From contig CALJIF010000098.1 of assembly GCA_937974275.1 (NCBI GenBank), forward strand, positions 1 to 45,877: 45,877 nucleotides of DNA, given 5' to 3'. This DNA comes from an uncultured Flavobacteriales bacterium (lineage in GTDB: Bacteria; Bacteroidota; Bacteroidia; Palsa-965). Positions 38,101 through 45,642 of the stretch are shown here, piece after piece. A program made the translations under genes and the position numbers. The notes beneath the pieces are model-generated. The model saw only the letters and a program-made list of their open reading frames with translations, was not told the DNA's origin and did no database searches. Positions within the stretch are counted from its first letter, which is position 1. Every line of letters starts with the position of its first letter.

Positions 38101-38988
38101 TCAATCGACCTTACCGTAACCGGTGGCACAGGTTCTTATACATATGATTGGAACAACGGGCAATACATCACGGAAGATTTATTCAACATTCCGGCCGGCA
38201 CATATTCGGGTATTCTTACGGACGCAAACGGCTGTCAGGATAGCGGAACAATAGTTATAAATGAGCCGTTACCATTGCAAATTAGCAGCAACACGATTAA
38301 TCCTTCCGGTTGTACAATTGATGACGGTAGTATCAACACTACAATTTCAGGAGGAACACCGGGTTACACGTATCTGTGGAGTACAGGTGATACTACTGCT
38401 ACCGTTTCTTCTTTAGCGGATGGAACGTATTCACTTACCGTGACGGATACTAACTCATGTGTTATCACATCATCCTTTACGTTAACCGACCCTGCTCCAC
38501 CTGCAGTAACATATACCGCAGCGAATGATACCGTTTGCCAATCGACAACAACATCATTTGTGTTAACAGGCGGATCGCCATTCGGAGGATTGTATTCCGG
38601 AAGCGGTGTAGTTAACGATACGATGTTCGATCCGATGGCCGCAATTATAGGTTACAACGTGATTACCTACACGTACACAGACACCAGCGGATGTTCAGCT
38701 TCTGCAATTGATTCCATCTACGTTGATCTCTGTTTAGGGATTAGCGCTGCAACTGAAGAATTACAGGTGCTAATCTATCCTAATCCGAACAATGGAAACT
38801 TCACCATTCAAACTACATCCTACGCTGATGTCTTAATATTCGATGCGCAAGGTAAACTTGTGCGTACAGAGAAGGTTCAATCTCATATCGGTCATCAGAT
38901 TACCATTGAAGCTTCAGGCATGTATTTGATTACGGTGATTGATAATCAAGGAAGACGGAACACGCAACGCGTACTGGTTAACAAGTAA
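32131..38988 (+). CDS. T9SS-secreted multidomain adhesin with SprB repeats
   Basis: 2285 residues with signal peptide MKRTLVFGIVLLISAMLFGQ. Order by eye: seven or so FG-GAP/VCBS repeats of the type VGDFNNDGIQDLATAN (~130-455, with DxDxDG-like calcium loops); choice-of-anchor D domain (~458-590); a concanavalin-like region (~595-815); HYR domain (~818-890); second choice-of-anchor D (~896-1020); HYR (~1027-1100); four repeats on the theme PVANCQNLTVHLNASG with SSDACGIASM (~1105-1520); SprB repeats with TNVSCNGGN and GTYTCTVTDANSC (~1523-2160); a T9SS type A sorting domain (~2213-2285, LIYPNPNNGNFTI). The protein should cross the outer membrane by T9SS and be anchored or released after the C-terminal domain is removed. 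SprB-type proteins serve in adhesion and gliding; a precise role here is not visible. It stands alone, with its own terminator. Confidence 0.9.
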   Translation: MKRTLVFGIVLLISAMLFGQAPTFGSYPNVTVQAGGNTTVLPASAPVNTTTMVANTSASFSGILTVDPVSGLLRITDAQLAGVYTVTVVAFGPGGNFQRTLTLTVNDPNCSSGSFSSAGTLVVGASAWTVSVDVGDFNNDGIQDLATANFYANTVSVRLGNGLGGFSGSTNIAVGTYPWDVAIGDLNGDGNQDFIAANANSSNVSVCMGDGLGGFSAAVNYVVTNSPREVAIGDFNGDGNHDLIVSSSGSNFVSVRFGDGLGNFGNLYTTPLPANGWGLKLCDFNGDGITDFAATIGGSGVAVRLGDGAGNFYVSTDVNIAGYALAVDVGDFNNDGHQDFVATNTTTNTASVRFGNGTGGFTTATSLTLGTYPRAIAAADFNGDGNLDVVSANTTAGTYSIRLGDGTGNFMTRLDVSTGSSQPYDVAVGDFNSDGIDDFFIPHYSTNNVTIWKGGQSEINVTGNANTIADGDITPSLTDHTDFGSVLTCTGTIVRTFMFQNTGNTSLWLGGGSSVSITGPDSGDFTMIGLPPASIAAGGVGGFQIQFNPSANGLRSANVSITNDDCDENPYTFAIQGIGNADVTPPQIYNLVCPSTSNANGTAYSDGWQNGDNDGTGFNAWSLTASTGNTAQAGFLRGSSTTNGSGVDSNSDGDINSGGFALGLYANTAQAAQAVRPFPVALALNSVLTLEFDNGNIDNGQIVGVQLQNVNGNSLGEVRYRGGQSTYEIVDVNGITPFTLIPVTHEGIIIAIRRISTGQVEITLTRKVSGVSQTLTSTLFSGGGDQQIRKFMAFNSNAGSGTDKVLFVNNFSICTPTIGCPSNITTTVTPSSCTAVVNYPSITAVDSCDGVIAVVQTTGLPSGSAFPIGTTTNTFTATDGSGNTSTCSFDVTVQAPEINVKGNNTNITNGDLTPSFTDHTDFGNVLECTGTIVRTYTVENIGNATLNTGAVTITGTHASDFSLFSTTLGGPMPPGGSGTVTIRFDATAVGLRSAMINIGNDDCNESPFSFAVQGTGNADVISPVFTSCPGTTTVNAISGQCHAVVNFATPAATDNCVAGLTVTQIAGLPSGSNFPVGANTVTFRATDASGNFTDCTFQINVHDNTPPTATCSNITTYVDASGNATIDLLNLGIASSDNCACIAFREYDLNNDGTYDISSPGSVNQTFSCPAGVRLIPVRVTDCFGLNSVCVAQLTVLDTIRPVATCQNFNAYLDATGNVNAYMPLVTGNSFNDNCNTVLVSPSAWVFNCNNIGANNVTLTATDVSGNSGTCISTVTVIDTIRPVANCQNLTVHLNASGSTLINAAMVNNGSSDACGIASMSVSPSNFTCANVGANNVTLTVTDVNGNSSTCTSLVTVVDTVRPVANCINRTFMLNNTTGTLTIGGAWINNGSSDACGIASMTASPSTFTCANVGANNVTLTVTDVNGNSSVCTAVVTILDTMRPNVITQNITVTLSNGTATITPAMINNGSSDACGIASMTVSPNTFNCSNLGANTVTLTVTDVNGNTQTGTAVVTVLSDLATVVQINSNVNCFGGSNGQATAIVTGGAAPFSYSWAPSGGTNAIATGLSAGVYTCTVTDNGGCQASAAVVITEPATPVSISIVSQTNVSCNGGNNGNATVNASGGTPNYSYSWAPTGGNAATASGLSAGTYTCTVTDANSCVMTQTFNITQPPVLTASVAAQTNVSCNGGNDGNATVNASGGTSNYSYSWAPTGGTAATASGLTAGTYTCTVTDANSCVTTQTFNITQPPVLTASAAAQTNVSCFGGNDGSATVNVSGGTPNYTYSWAPTGGTAATASGLTAGTYTCTVTDANSCVTTQTFNITQPPVLTASAAAQTNVSCFGGNDGSATVNVSGGTPNYTYSWAPTGGTAATASGLSAGTYTVTVTDNNNCMATQTFTIAEPTELIVSHAASTLLCNGDTAAVTITATGGTPSYIGTGTFYEVAGTYSYTVTDSNGCLSTTNVTITAPAAINVTVATTNVLCNGDSTGSIDLTVTGGTGSYTYDWNNGQYITEDLFNIPAGTYSGILTDANGCQDSGTIVINEPLPLQISSNTINPSGCTIDDGSINTTISGGTPGYTYLWSTGDTTATVSSLADGTYSLTVTDTNSCVITSSFTLTDPAPPAVTYTAANDTVCQSTTTSFVLTGGSPFGGLYSGSGVVNDTMFDPMAAIIGYNVITYTYTDTSGCSASAIDSIYVDLCLGISAATEELQVLIYPNPNNGNFTIQTTSYADVLIFDAQGKLVRTEKVQSHIGHQITIEASGMYLITVIDNQGRRNTQRVLVNK
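36946..37790 (+). repeat. SprB tandem repeats, 231-bp units
   Basis: Units of 77 codons (231 bp) lie in tandem inside the adhesin gene. The units starting at 37381 and 37612 are identical by eye over nearly the full period; those starting near 36919 and 37150 differ at a modest number of bases. Near-perfect DNA identity points to recent duplication or ongoing recombination between units. Confidence 0.9.
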
Positions 38989-39019
38989 TATTTAGCGAAA
39001 GGGAGATGCACTCCTAAAT

Positions 39020-39071
39020 AATTATTCCCGTAATTCAAAAGTTCAACTTTCGATTTACGGGAATAATTTTT
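39020..39071. terminator. Bidirectional terminator between convergent genes
   Basis: AATTATTCCCGTAA (39020-39033) pairs with TTACGGGAATAATT (39055-39068), a perfect 14-bp stem with a 21-nt loop. A T-run follows on the plus strand, and an A/T-rich stretch provides the minus-strand equivalent. It separates the adhesin gene from the acyltransferase gene. Confidence 0.8.
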
Positions 39072-39074
39072 CCG

Positions 39075-40427
39075 TTATCCTAGCGGAGCAAGATCATTAA
39101 ATTGTCGTTCCGCGGACTTGATTTCACTTAACAACTCTTCTCGTTCCGCGATCAACTCTTGCAGCAATTGCTTTCGTTTTCGGAGCACGGTAAGAATAAT
39201 CCACTTTTTACCATGAGCGCGAATGCTGCGGTAATAATACCATGACCACATTCCGGATAGCGGCCATGAAAGCAGGTACAACAGCCACCACCAAAAACTA
39301 TCGAAATATAAATGACTAAGCCACGCTCCAAAGCTGTACCAAATTATAAATAGAAACATTCCTCCGGCTGCACCCACAGCACCTTTAAACTCGCGTTGTT
39401 TAACCTTTTTATCCGCTATATAAGTTGCGGTAAAGAATGGCAAGTAATTGTGCAGCAAGCCGTACACGTAAAACGGAAAACCGATCAGAATAAACAACCA
39501 TTCGAATAAATAACGTCGCGCACTCACCCGCCCTTCTGCCGTAGCACGAATTGCTTTATCGCTTAGCCGCAACTGTTCCAACTTCCAGAAATAACTGCTC
39601 ACCGTTGTTGCAAATGCAGAAAAACGTTGCGGTTCGTGATCCTTGTACCATGCCACGATTTCGGATATACGTTGTGTAAGTTGCCATTGCTGCGATAAAT
39701 CGGCTGATGATACGCCCATTCGCAATAACAACTCTCCTTTGTACAATCGCTCTATTGCCCGCACTACCTGCTCCTCTTGATCATCACGAACATGAACCAC
39801 TTGTTCCGTTAAACGTTTCGCAATTTCATCGGTAAGCGCTTTAACCTGTTCTTTGTCATTATCGGAATTATCGTAATCCACGACATCAATAGCTTCTGCT
39901 ACCGATAAGAACGCATCTTTACGAAACGTGTGCGGATCATCATAATTAATACCGATGCAGGAAATCTTAACACGACAATTTGCTCCATATTTTTTCACCG
40001 CACCCAAGGCAATCCACGCAGCACCTGTTTTCAAAGGCTTTACCTTCCACTCCGTAACACTCACTCCTTCCGGAAAAATGATGATAGCTCCGCCATTATT
40101 CAAATGCTCATAACACTGCTCAAACGTTTCTTCATTCTTATGCATAAGATCCGGATTGTCTTGTTTACGGTATACCGGTATCATATTCAATCTGGGCAAC
40201 ATCCACTTCGCAAAAGAAGAACGAAACACTTCTCCTTTCGCCAGGAAATACAACTTGCGATTAATGGAAGTAGCAATCACAATCGGATCTAAAAATGAAC
40301 CCGGATGATTCGCGCAGATAATCACAGGACCTTGTTCCGGAATTCGCGCCTTGCCTGTAATTCGTAATCGCTTGAAAAAAAACTGAAACGTGATCGTAAG
40401 GAGAACACGCAGAATGTGATACAACAT
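39075..40427 (-). CDS. PlsC-like lysophospholipid acyltransferase
   Basis: 450 residues. The acyltransferase block has NHPGSFLD at 40-47 (the H-x5-D variant also seen in Bacteroidota GPAT-like proteins), YFLAKGEVFRSS, and IIIFPEGVSVTEW, the FPEG motif that binds the glycerol phosphate. The C-terminal half has several hydrophobic stretches (~300-400: WLFILIGFPFYVYGLL, WWWLLYLLSWPLSGMWSW) and a helical, charged tail. Length and the membrane-bound C-terminus are more than simple PlsC, closer to large Bacteroidota GPAT/LPAAT fusions. It acts at the inner membrane in phospholipid synthesis by acylating glycerol-3-phosphate or its lyso form. The gene converges on the adhesin gene. Confidence 0.85.
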   Translation of the reverse strand: MLYHILRVLLTITFQFFFKRLRITGKARIPEQGPVIICANHPGSFLDPIVIATSINRKLYFLAKGEVFRSSFAKWMLPRLNMIPVYRKQDNPDLMHKNEETFEQCYEHLNNGGAIIIFPEGVSVTEWKVKPLKTGAAWIALGAVKKYGANCRVKISCIGINYDDPHTFRKDAFLSVAEAIDVVDYDNSDNDKEQVKALTDEIAKRLTEQVVHVRDDQEEQVVRAIERLYKGELLLRMGVSSADLSQQWQLTQRISEIVAWYKDHEPQRFSAFATTVSSYFWKLEQLRLSDKAIRATAEGRVSARRYLFEWLFILIGFPFYVYGLLHNYLPFFTATYIADKKVKQREFKGAVGAAGGMFLFIIWYSFGAWLSHLYFDSFWWWLLYLLSWPLSGMWSWYYYRSIRAHGKKWIILTVLRKRKQLLQELIAEREELLSEIKSAERQFNDLAPLG

Positions 40428-40582
40428 AGTAACGTAAAGTTAATTATAGGCATTTATCTCCAAAGTCAGCGTATTCTTTCGAATTGCAGATTAAAAAATG
40501 GAACCGGACACCGGTAGGGGAAATAGAATTTTAATCTCACCAAAAAAGCAGGATATTCGCAGTGTATTCTACAAAAGCCGCT

Positions 40583-40960
40583 ATGACCGAAACACGTTGG
40601 CAACAAATCTTCCATTATTTGGTTGCTGGTGTTTGGCTCATCAACGGCGTTTGGTGCAAGGTGCTGAATCAGGTACCGCGACATGAAAGCATTGTAAAAA
40701 AACTCATTGCACCGGTATATTATCGGGAATTCACAATAGTCATAGGTATTTCAGAAACCTTGCTGGCATTGTGGTTATTGAGCGGATGGTATCGACGATT
40801 TAACTACATGTTACAGATCGTGTTGATCGTAAGCATGAACATGATTGAATATATCTTTGCAAAGGAATTGCTGCTCTTCGGACATTATAATCTTATGATT
40901 GCAATTGCATTTGCCATCTGCTTATATTGGATCGGAGTTCATAAAAGAGTCGTAACATGA
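40583..40960 (+). CDS. DoxX-like small membrane protein
   Basis: 125 residues from the ATG at 40583; a GTG at 40562 would add seven residues. Four hydrophobic segments with the pattern of DoxX-like proteins (HYLVAGVWLINGVWCKVL, then FTIVIGISETLLALWLL, YMLQIVLIVSMNMIEYIF, NLMIAIAFAICLYWIGV). Stop and next start share ATGA (40957-40960), so it opens a translationally coupled run of five genes. The function is unknown; DoxX-family members are often tied to redox or detoxification. Confidence 0.75.
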   Translation: MTETRWQQIFHYLVAGVWLINGVWCKVLNQVPRHESIVKKLIAPVYYREFTIVIGISETLLALWLLSGWYRRFNYMLQIVLIVSMNMIEYIFAKELLLFGHYNLMIAIAFAICLYWIGVHKRVVT

Positions 40961-41691
40961 GTTGGATTTCATCACATCCTTTTTCGGTTGCTGCACATTT
41001 CGACTACTCTTTGGTGCTCACGTATGCCATTCCAATTCCTGCTGCACAACGACTCTTACCGCCTTCCTTAATTCCTGACACATACGAGAATTATGCATTT
41101 TTTGCAGCGGCGTTCGTAGCAACAAAACATCTGCGTCCGAAAGGCTTTCCGAAATTGCTCGGTAACGATTTTTTTCTGGCCGGCTTTCGCATTTTCGTTC
41201 GGTACAACACTTCTTTCGGTAAAAGCTATCGTGGATTGTATATTCTAAGATCACTCACGGACAAACCCAACATGGTTCGCGCCGGTAATATATTCACGCA
41301 TTATCAGTACAGCCTTATTGATTTACAACAGGCAGTAAGCTCCGATAGCATTACACTGCGAAGCCAAATGGGCCAATTCGATATTGAAGTGAATACCGAA
41401 AACAAAGAACATCCGTTACCTGTTGGCTCACCTTTTCCCGATTGGAAAACCGCACGTCGTTACGCGGGTCCTTTACCGTTTACTTTCACTGTAGACCCAA
41501 CACATAAACGAACATTAATCGTACAAGGTGTGCGTGAAGATTGGGAACCGCAAGGTGTGACTGTAGTGCGCGCGCAACTTGACGAATTACAACGAATCGG
41601 TATTTCCGATGCCATACTTGCCAATGCGTTTGTGGTACGTAATATTCCATACTACTGGAAGAAAGGAGTTTGGGATTCGTGGAAACATTAA
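40957..41691 (+). CDS. DUF2071 family protein (acetoacetate decarboxylase-like fold)
   Basis: 244 residues starting in the ATGA overlap with the DoxX-like gene. DUF2071 features include the early SLVLTYAIPIPAAQRLLPP segment, the FFLAGFRIFVRYNTSFGKSYRGLYILRS strand pair and DWKTARRYAGPLPFTF. Family members have an acetoacetate-decarboxylase-like barrel without a settled reaction. The position in an operon with a methyltransferase and small membrane proteins gives no clear job. Confidence 0.8.
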   Translation: MSWISSHPFSVAAHFDYSLVLTYAIPIPAAQRLLPPSLIPDTYENYAFFAAAFVATKHLRPKGFPKLLGNDFFLAGFRIFVRYNTSFGKSYRGLYILRSLTDKPNMVRAGNIFTHYQYSLIDLQQAVSSDSITLRSQMGQFDIEVNTENKEHPLPVGSPFPDWKTARRYAGPLPFTFTVDPTHKRTLIVQGVREDWEPQGVTVVRAQLDELQRIGISDAILANAFVVRNIPYYWKKGVWDSWKH

Positions 41692-42440
41692 AAAGAAAAC
41701 CTTTTCAGGGTGTAGTTCAGATCATTCAATTCAATTGGCACTTCTATGCACTTGCGGTAATGCTACTCGCTTCGCTTCTGCTTGCTGCAAAGTATTCGAC
41801 AACGTATGCAGTTGAACTAATTGTGCTCGCATGCTTATGCGCTGTTCCTTTATTGGTTTCACTTGCTGTTTCTTTTTATGTGTATGATGCCGGCAAGTTG
41901 TATGAGTTTTCATCGCTAGAAATATTCAGCGGGTCAAAAATCATTTATAATATTCATGCGGGCTTCGACGAAACAAGTGCAATTTTGGCGCATAAATTTC
42001 CGTATGCAAAACTGTATGTATTCGACTTTTTCAATCCCGAACAACATACGGAAGTTTCTATTCAACGAGCGCGAAAAAAATATCCGCCATATCCCGAAAC
42101 TATTGCAATTAGCACTGCGACCGCTGAATTTACTCAGGAACGTGCTGATCTTATTGCAGTAATTTTCGCGGCACACGAAATACGTAACGATGATGAACGT
42201 GCTTTGTTTTTTCAAAAACTACGTTTACAATTAACACCCGGAGGAAAAATTGTAGTTATTGAACACATACGTGATTTCAACAATACCTGGGCATATAACA
42301 TTGGCGTTCTTCATTTTCTTACTAATCGCAATTGGTTGAATACCTTCGAGCATGCCGGTTTGCGCATCGCACATCGCCAACATTTAAATCCGTTTGTTCA
42401 ACAATTTATTCTCGAACCTTATGACCGTACACCTGTATAG
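41679..42440 (+). CDS. Membrane-anchored SAM-dependent methyltransferase-like protein
   Basis: 253 residues from GTG at 41679, which sits 10 bp after AAAGGAG (41662-41668), a rare clear Shine-Dalgarno here; a TTG at 41670 is possible but lies only 1 bp from it. Two hydrophobic segments lie near the N-terminus (FYALAVMLLASLLLAA and LIVLACLCAVPLLVSLAVSFYVY). The soluble part has the methyltransferase layout: IIYNIHAGFDETS, then YVFDFFNPEQHTE, then ADLIAVIFAAHEIRNDDE and LTPGGKIVVIEHIRD. The first motif is not a classic GxGxG, so SAM binding is likely but not certain. It overlaps DUF2071 by 13 bp. Confidence 0.8.
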   Translation: METLKRKPFQGVVQIIQFNWHFYALAVMLLASLLLAAKYSTTYAVELIVLACLCAVPLLVSLAVSFYVYDAGKLYEFSSLEIFSGSKIIYNIHAGFDETSAILAHKFPYAKLYVFDFFNPEQHTEVSIQRARKKYPPYPETIAISTATAEFTQERADLIAVIFAAHEIRNDDERALFFQKLRLQLTPGGKIVVIEHIRDFNNTWAYNIGVLHFLTNRNWLNTFEHAGLRIAHRQHLNPFVQQFILEPYDRTPV

Positions 42441-42816
42441 TAGCGGCATCGTGCTTATGGCTTTGGCGTTGGTGCACATTATCTTTCCCAAAAAGTTCAA
42501 TTGGAAAAATGAACTCAGCAACCTGTCATTAATCAACCGCCAGATGATGCAAGTGCACACCTTCTTTATTGCTTTGTTCGTTGGCTTGAATGGGTTATTA
42601 AATATTCTTGGAGCCGGTTTATTGAATGATGGTCCTTTAGCAAAGCTTATTACCGGGGGATTAGCCATCTTTTGGGGATGTCGATTATTTTTTCAGTTCT
42701 TCGTTTACTCGCCCCGGTTATGGAAGGGCAAAACATTTGAAACACTCGTACACGTTGTATTTGGCGCTTTCTGGGCATATTTAACTATAATGTATACGGT
42801 CTTATGGATGCAATAA
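42421..42816 (+). CDS. Small integral membrane protein, function unknown
   Basis: 131 residues from the ATG at 42421, overlapping the methyltransferase by 20 bp; a TTG at 42394 would add nine residues. Four hydrophobic segments are visible (SSGIVLMALALVHIIF, HTFFIALFVGLNGLLNILG, LITGGLAIFWGCRLFFQFFVY, VVFGAFWAYLTIMYTVLW). No family is assigned with confidence. It overlaps the next gene by 13 bp. Confidence 0.75.
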   Translation: MTVHLYSSGIVLMALALVHIIFPKKFNWKNELSNLSLINRQMMQVHTFFIALFVGLNGLLNILGAGLLNDGPLAKLITGGLAIFWGCRLFFQFFVYSPRLWKGKTFETLVHVVFGAFWAYLTIMYTVLWMQ

Positions 42817-43322
42817 TTCGATTACGTGCACTTCGAATGGAGGATGCTGAAGTATTCGCTGCACAAGCCAATGATCCTGAAATTGCGAACAACCTCACCA
42901 ATGGTTTTCCGCATCCTTATACGTTAGAGCACGCTAAGAAATTTATTGAACTGGCAGCATCACATCAACCCCAACAAATTTTCGCAGTTACATATAACGA
43001 TGAAGTGGTTGGAGCTATTGGTATTCATCCGCAACACGATATTCATTGCAAAAACGCAGAACTGGGCTATTGGCTGGCAAAGTCACATTGGGGATTGGGC
43101 ATTATTTCGAAAGTCATTCCGGAGATCGTTCTATACGCTTTTGATCATTTCGATATCGAACGTGTGTATGCGCGACCTTTCGGCAGTAATGGTGCTTCAC
43201 AGCGTGTTCTTGAAAAATCTGGATTTATGTTAGAAGCTCGCTTTTCGAAAACCATTTATAAAAATGGCCGATGGGAAGACGAGTTGGTTTATGCGATAAG
43301 AAAGTCGAACGCAAGAGATTGA
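42804..43322 (+). CDS. GNAT acetyltransferase (RimJ/RimL-like)
   Basis: 172 residues. IRLRALRMEDAEVFAAQANDPEI at the start, NAELGYWLAKSHWGLGI for the acetyl-CoA-binding turn, and NGASQRVLEKSGFMLEARFSKT at the end are typical of the RimJ/RimL N-acetyltransferase group. The substrate is not visible. It is the last gene of the overlapping five-gene run. Confidence 0.9.
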   Translation: MDAIIRLRALRMEDAEVFAAQANDPEIANNLTNGFPHPYTLEHAKKFIELAASHQPQQIFAVTYNDEVVGAIGIHPQHDIHCKNAELGYWLAKSHWGLGIISKVIPEIVLYAFDHFDIERVYARPFGSNGASQRVLEKSGFMLEARFSKTIYKNGRWEDELVYAIRKSNARD

Positions 43323-43336
43323 GCTTGTCGATATTT

Positions 43337-43361
43337 GGTGATTGAGATTGTCGAAATCACC
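43337..43361. repeat. Extragenic dyad repeat after the GNAT gene
   Basis: GGTGATT (43337-43343) and AATCACC (43355-43361) flank GAGATTGTCGA. The preceding GATTGAGCTTGTCGA is a second partial copy of the same word. It resembles the CTTCGACAAGCTCA extragenic repeat common in many bacteria, and could act as a weak terminator between converging genes. Confidence 0.6.
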
Positions 43362-43367
43362 TGCTCC

Positions 43368-43649
43368 TTATTTTCGATCCACTGCTTCCAGTTTCTTATC
43401 AATCAGAAACGGTCCGAACGGAATCACCGCTGCAGCCAGCGCCAGCACTAACAACGAAAACTTCCATTTATCTTCCATGAAACGATAGATCACCAAAACG
43501 ATGTAGCCCATAAACAATGCTCCATGCGCCCAACCGATGTATTTCACGGCTTCGGGAATACCTGCCCAATACTTTAACGGCATCGCAATAAATAGCAATA
43601 CCAAAAAAGAAATCCCTTCTATCTTACCCACTAATCGCAGTTGCTTCAT
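43368..43649 (-). CDS. DUF3817 small membrane protein
   Basis: 93 residues. The motif order KIEGISFLVLLFIAMPLKYWAG, then YIGWAHGALFMGYIVLV, then FSLLVLALAAAVIPFGPFL fits DUF3817 with three membrane segments. It follows guaB by 2 bp on the same strand and is probably co-transcribed with it. Function unknown. Confidence 0.85.
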   Translation of the reverse strand: MKQLRLVGKIEGISFLVLLFIAMPLKYWAGIPEAVKYIGWAHGALFMGYIVLVIYRFMEDKWKFSLLVLALAAAVIPFGPFLIDKKLEAVDRK

Positions 43650-43651
43650 AC

Positions 43652-45127
43652 TTATCGGCTGTAGTTTGGAGCTTCACGTGTAATCACAACATCATGCGGG
43701 TGACTTTCACGTACACCGGCAGAAGTAATTCGAATAAACTGTGCTTTGTGCAACGCTTCAATATTCTTCGCACCGCAATACCCCATGCCTGCACGTAATC
43801 CGCCAATTAACTGATACACGATTTCGGAAATGCTGCCCTTGAATGGCACACGACCTGAAATGCCTTCAGGAACTAATTTTTTAATATCGTCTTCCACATC
43901 CTGGAAGTAACGATCCTTGGAACCTTTTTGCATCGCTTCCAACGAGCCCATTCCACGGTATGATTTGAACTTACGACCTTCGTAAATAATTGTTTCTCCC
44001 GGCGATTCTTCCGTTCCTGCAAACAAACTTCCCGCCATGATGGTGCTTGCGCCTCCTGCCAATGCTTTCGGAATATCGCCTGTATAGCGAATTCCGCCAT
44101 CTGCAATAATCGGTGCAGCCTTTTTCGATTTGCGCATACCTTCTGCCACCATCATCACCGCGCTTAGCTGCGGAACACCAACACCTGCAATAACACGTGT
44201 AGTACAAATTGATCCCGGCCCGATTCCCACTTTCACCGCATCCGCACCGGCTTTCACCAGCATTTCCGCAGCTTCCGCGGTAGCGATATTACCAACGATC
44301 ACATCAATTGACGTGTACTTCTTCTTTACCGTTTTCAGCATTTCCACAACACCGCGTGAGTGTCCGTGTGCAGTGTCAATTACAACTGCGTCCACACCTG
44401 CATTTACCAGCGCTTCCACGCGATCCATGGTATCTCCTGTAACGCCGACACCTGCAGCAACACGCAAACGACCCAAATGATCTTTACACGCATTAGGACG
44501 TTCTTTAACTTTAATAATATCCTTATAGGTAATGAGTCCGACAAGTTTGCCGTTCTTATCTACTACAGGCAATTTCTCAATCTTATAACGCTGTAAAGTT
44601 TCTTCTGCCTTTTTCGGATCAAATCCTTTTTGTGCCGTGATGATATTTTTAGAAGTCATCACCTCTTTAACCGGACGTTTTACACTGCGTTCGAAGCGCA
44701 AATCACGATTAGTAACAATTCCAACCAATTTACCGGCCTTATCCACTACAGGAATTCCTCCGATTTTATTTTCTTTCATCAAACGCAACGCATCACCGAT
44801 AGTCGCATCATCATGCAAAATAACGGGATCCACAATCATACCGCTTTCGGAACGCTTCACTTTACGCACTTGCTCAGCCTGCGCCTCGATGCTCATGTTT
44901 TTGTGAATCACTCCTATTCCGCCTTCACGTGCCATCGCAATAGCCAATTCGTACTCCGTAACCGTATCCATTGCAGCGGAAACGATAGGCGTATTCAAAA
45001 TGATATTGCGTGAAAACTTGGAGCGAATGTCAACTTCGCGAGGAAGAATTTCGGAGTAAGCAGGAACTAACAGGACATCATCATAGGTAAGTCCTTCAAT
45101 CAGGAATTTGGAACCGGCGTTTGGCAT
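43652..45127 (-). CDS. guaB: IMP dehydrogenase
   Basis: 491 residues, the usual family length. TYDDVLLVPAYS near 14-25, two CBS domains (~97-205, with GGIPVVDKAGKLVGIVTNRD and KLPVVDKNGKLVGLITYKD), NIATAEAAEMLVKAGADAVKVGIGPG, and the catalytic loop GSICTTR with Cys308. It converts IMP to XMP with NAD in GMP synthesis, in the cytoplasm; the CBS pair is a known adenine/guanine nucleotide sensor. The start at 45127 is supported by the -7 box 37 bp upstream. Confidence 0.97.
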   Translation of the reverse strand: MPNAGSKFLIEGLTYDDVLLVPAYSEILPREVDIRSKFSRNIILNTPIVSAAMDTVTEYELAIAMAREGGIGVIHKNMSIEAQAEQVRKVKRSESGMIVDPVILHDDATIGDALRLMKENKIGGIPVVDKAGKLVGIVTNRDLRFERSVKRPVKEVMTSKNIITAQKGFDPKKAEETLQRYKIEKLPVVDKNGKLVGLITYKDIIKVKERPNACKDHLGRLRVAAGVGVTGDTMDRVEALVNAGVDAVVIDTAHGHSRGVVEMLKTVKKKYTSIDVIVGNIATAEAAEMLVKAGADAVKVGIGPGSICTTRVIAGVGVPQLSAVMMVAEGMRKSKKAAPIIADGGIRYTGDIPKALAGGASTIMAGSLFAGTEESPGETIIYEGRKFKSYRGMGSLEAMQKGSKDRYFQDVEDDIKKLVPEGISGRVPFKGSISEIVYQLIGGLRAGMGYCGAKNIEALHKAQFIRITSAGVRESHPHDVVITREAPNYSR

Positions 45128-45163
45128 AGAACGAGTGAATCTTATGTATCAATAAAATTCGTG

Positions 45164-45171
45164 CAAAGATA
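45164..45171 (-). promoter_or_regulatory. -7 promoter box of guaB
   Basis: On the minus strand TATCTTTG fits TAnnTTTG exactly and lies 36 bp before the ATG. Confidence 0.6.
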
Positions 45172-45288
45172 AGGGTTTAATCGGAACTTGGATTCCGTCT
45201 ACGTTAGCGTCCCAAAATTTAATCTTGATTTTTCGATTCCCTAATGTACTCGCATAATCGTTCCAGACTAACCTGCATGGCGGTTTCG

Positions 45289-45319
45289 TTGTAAAGCCAA
45301 CGTCAAATGGCTATCTTTG
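45289..45319 (+). promoter_or_regulatory. Promoter of the MntA/HepT pair
   Basis: TTG (45289-45291), a 20-bp spacer and TATCTTTG (45312-45319) fit the Bacteroidota -33/-7 consensus, 17 bp before the ATG at 45337. Confidence 0.65.
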
Positions 45320-45336
45320 GAGGACAAAATTGATCC

Positions 45337-45642
45337 ATGATTGACCTAATACAGGAAAAAAAAGAAGACCTGAAGCAGTTGTGCGTGAAATACGAAATTG
45401 CCAGGATGTACGTGTTTGGCTCTGCAGTTTCCAATAATTTTCATGATCAAAGTGATATCGATATTTTGATCTCATTCAAGGAAATTCCGTTCGACCGTTA
45501 TACGGATAACTATTTCAACTTACATGCTGAGTTGGAATTGTTGTTTGGAAGAAAAGTTGATTTGTTGACGGAGCGCTCATTGAATAACAAGTTCTTGATT
45601 GATAGCATTAATCAGACCAAAGAATTACTTTATGCAGCATAA
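45337..45642 (+). CDS. mntA: MntA-type nucleotidyltransferase antitoxin
   Basis: 101 residues. The nucleotidyltransferase motif is complete: G-S at VFGSAV, ten residues, then D-I-D in SDIDILISF (GS-x10-DxD). VDLLTERSLNN follows. In MntA/HepT systems the MNT protein adds AMP groups to the HepT toxin and silences it. The stop overlaps the HepT-like start by 11 bp, the usual paired layout. Confidence 0.85.
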   Translation: MIDLIQEKKEDLKQLCVKYEIARMYVFGSAVSNNFHDQSDIDILISFKEIPFDRYTDNYFNLHAELELLFGRKVDLLTERSLNNKFLIDSINQTKELLYAA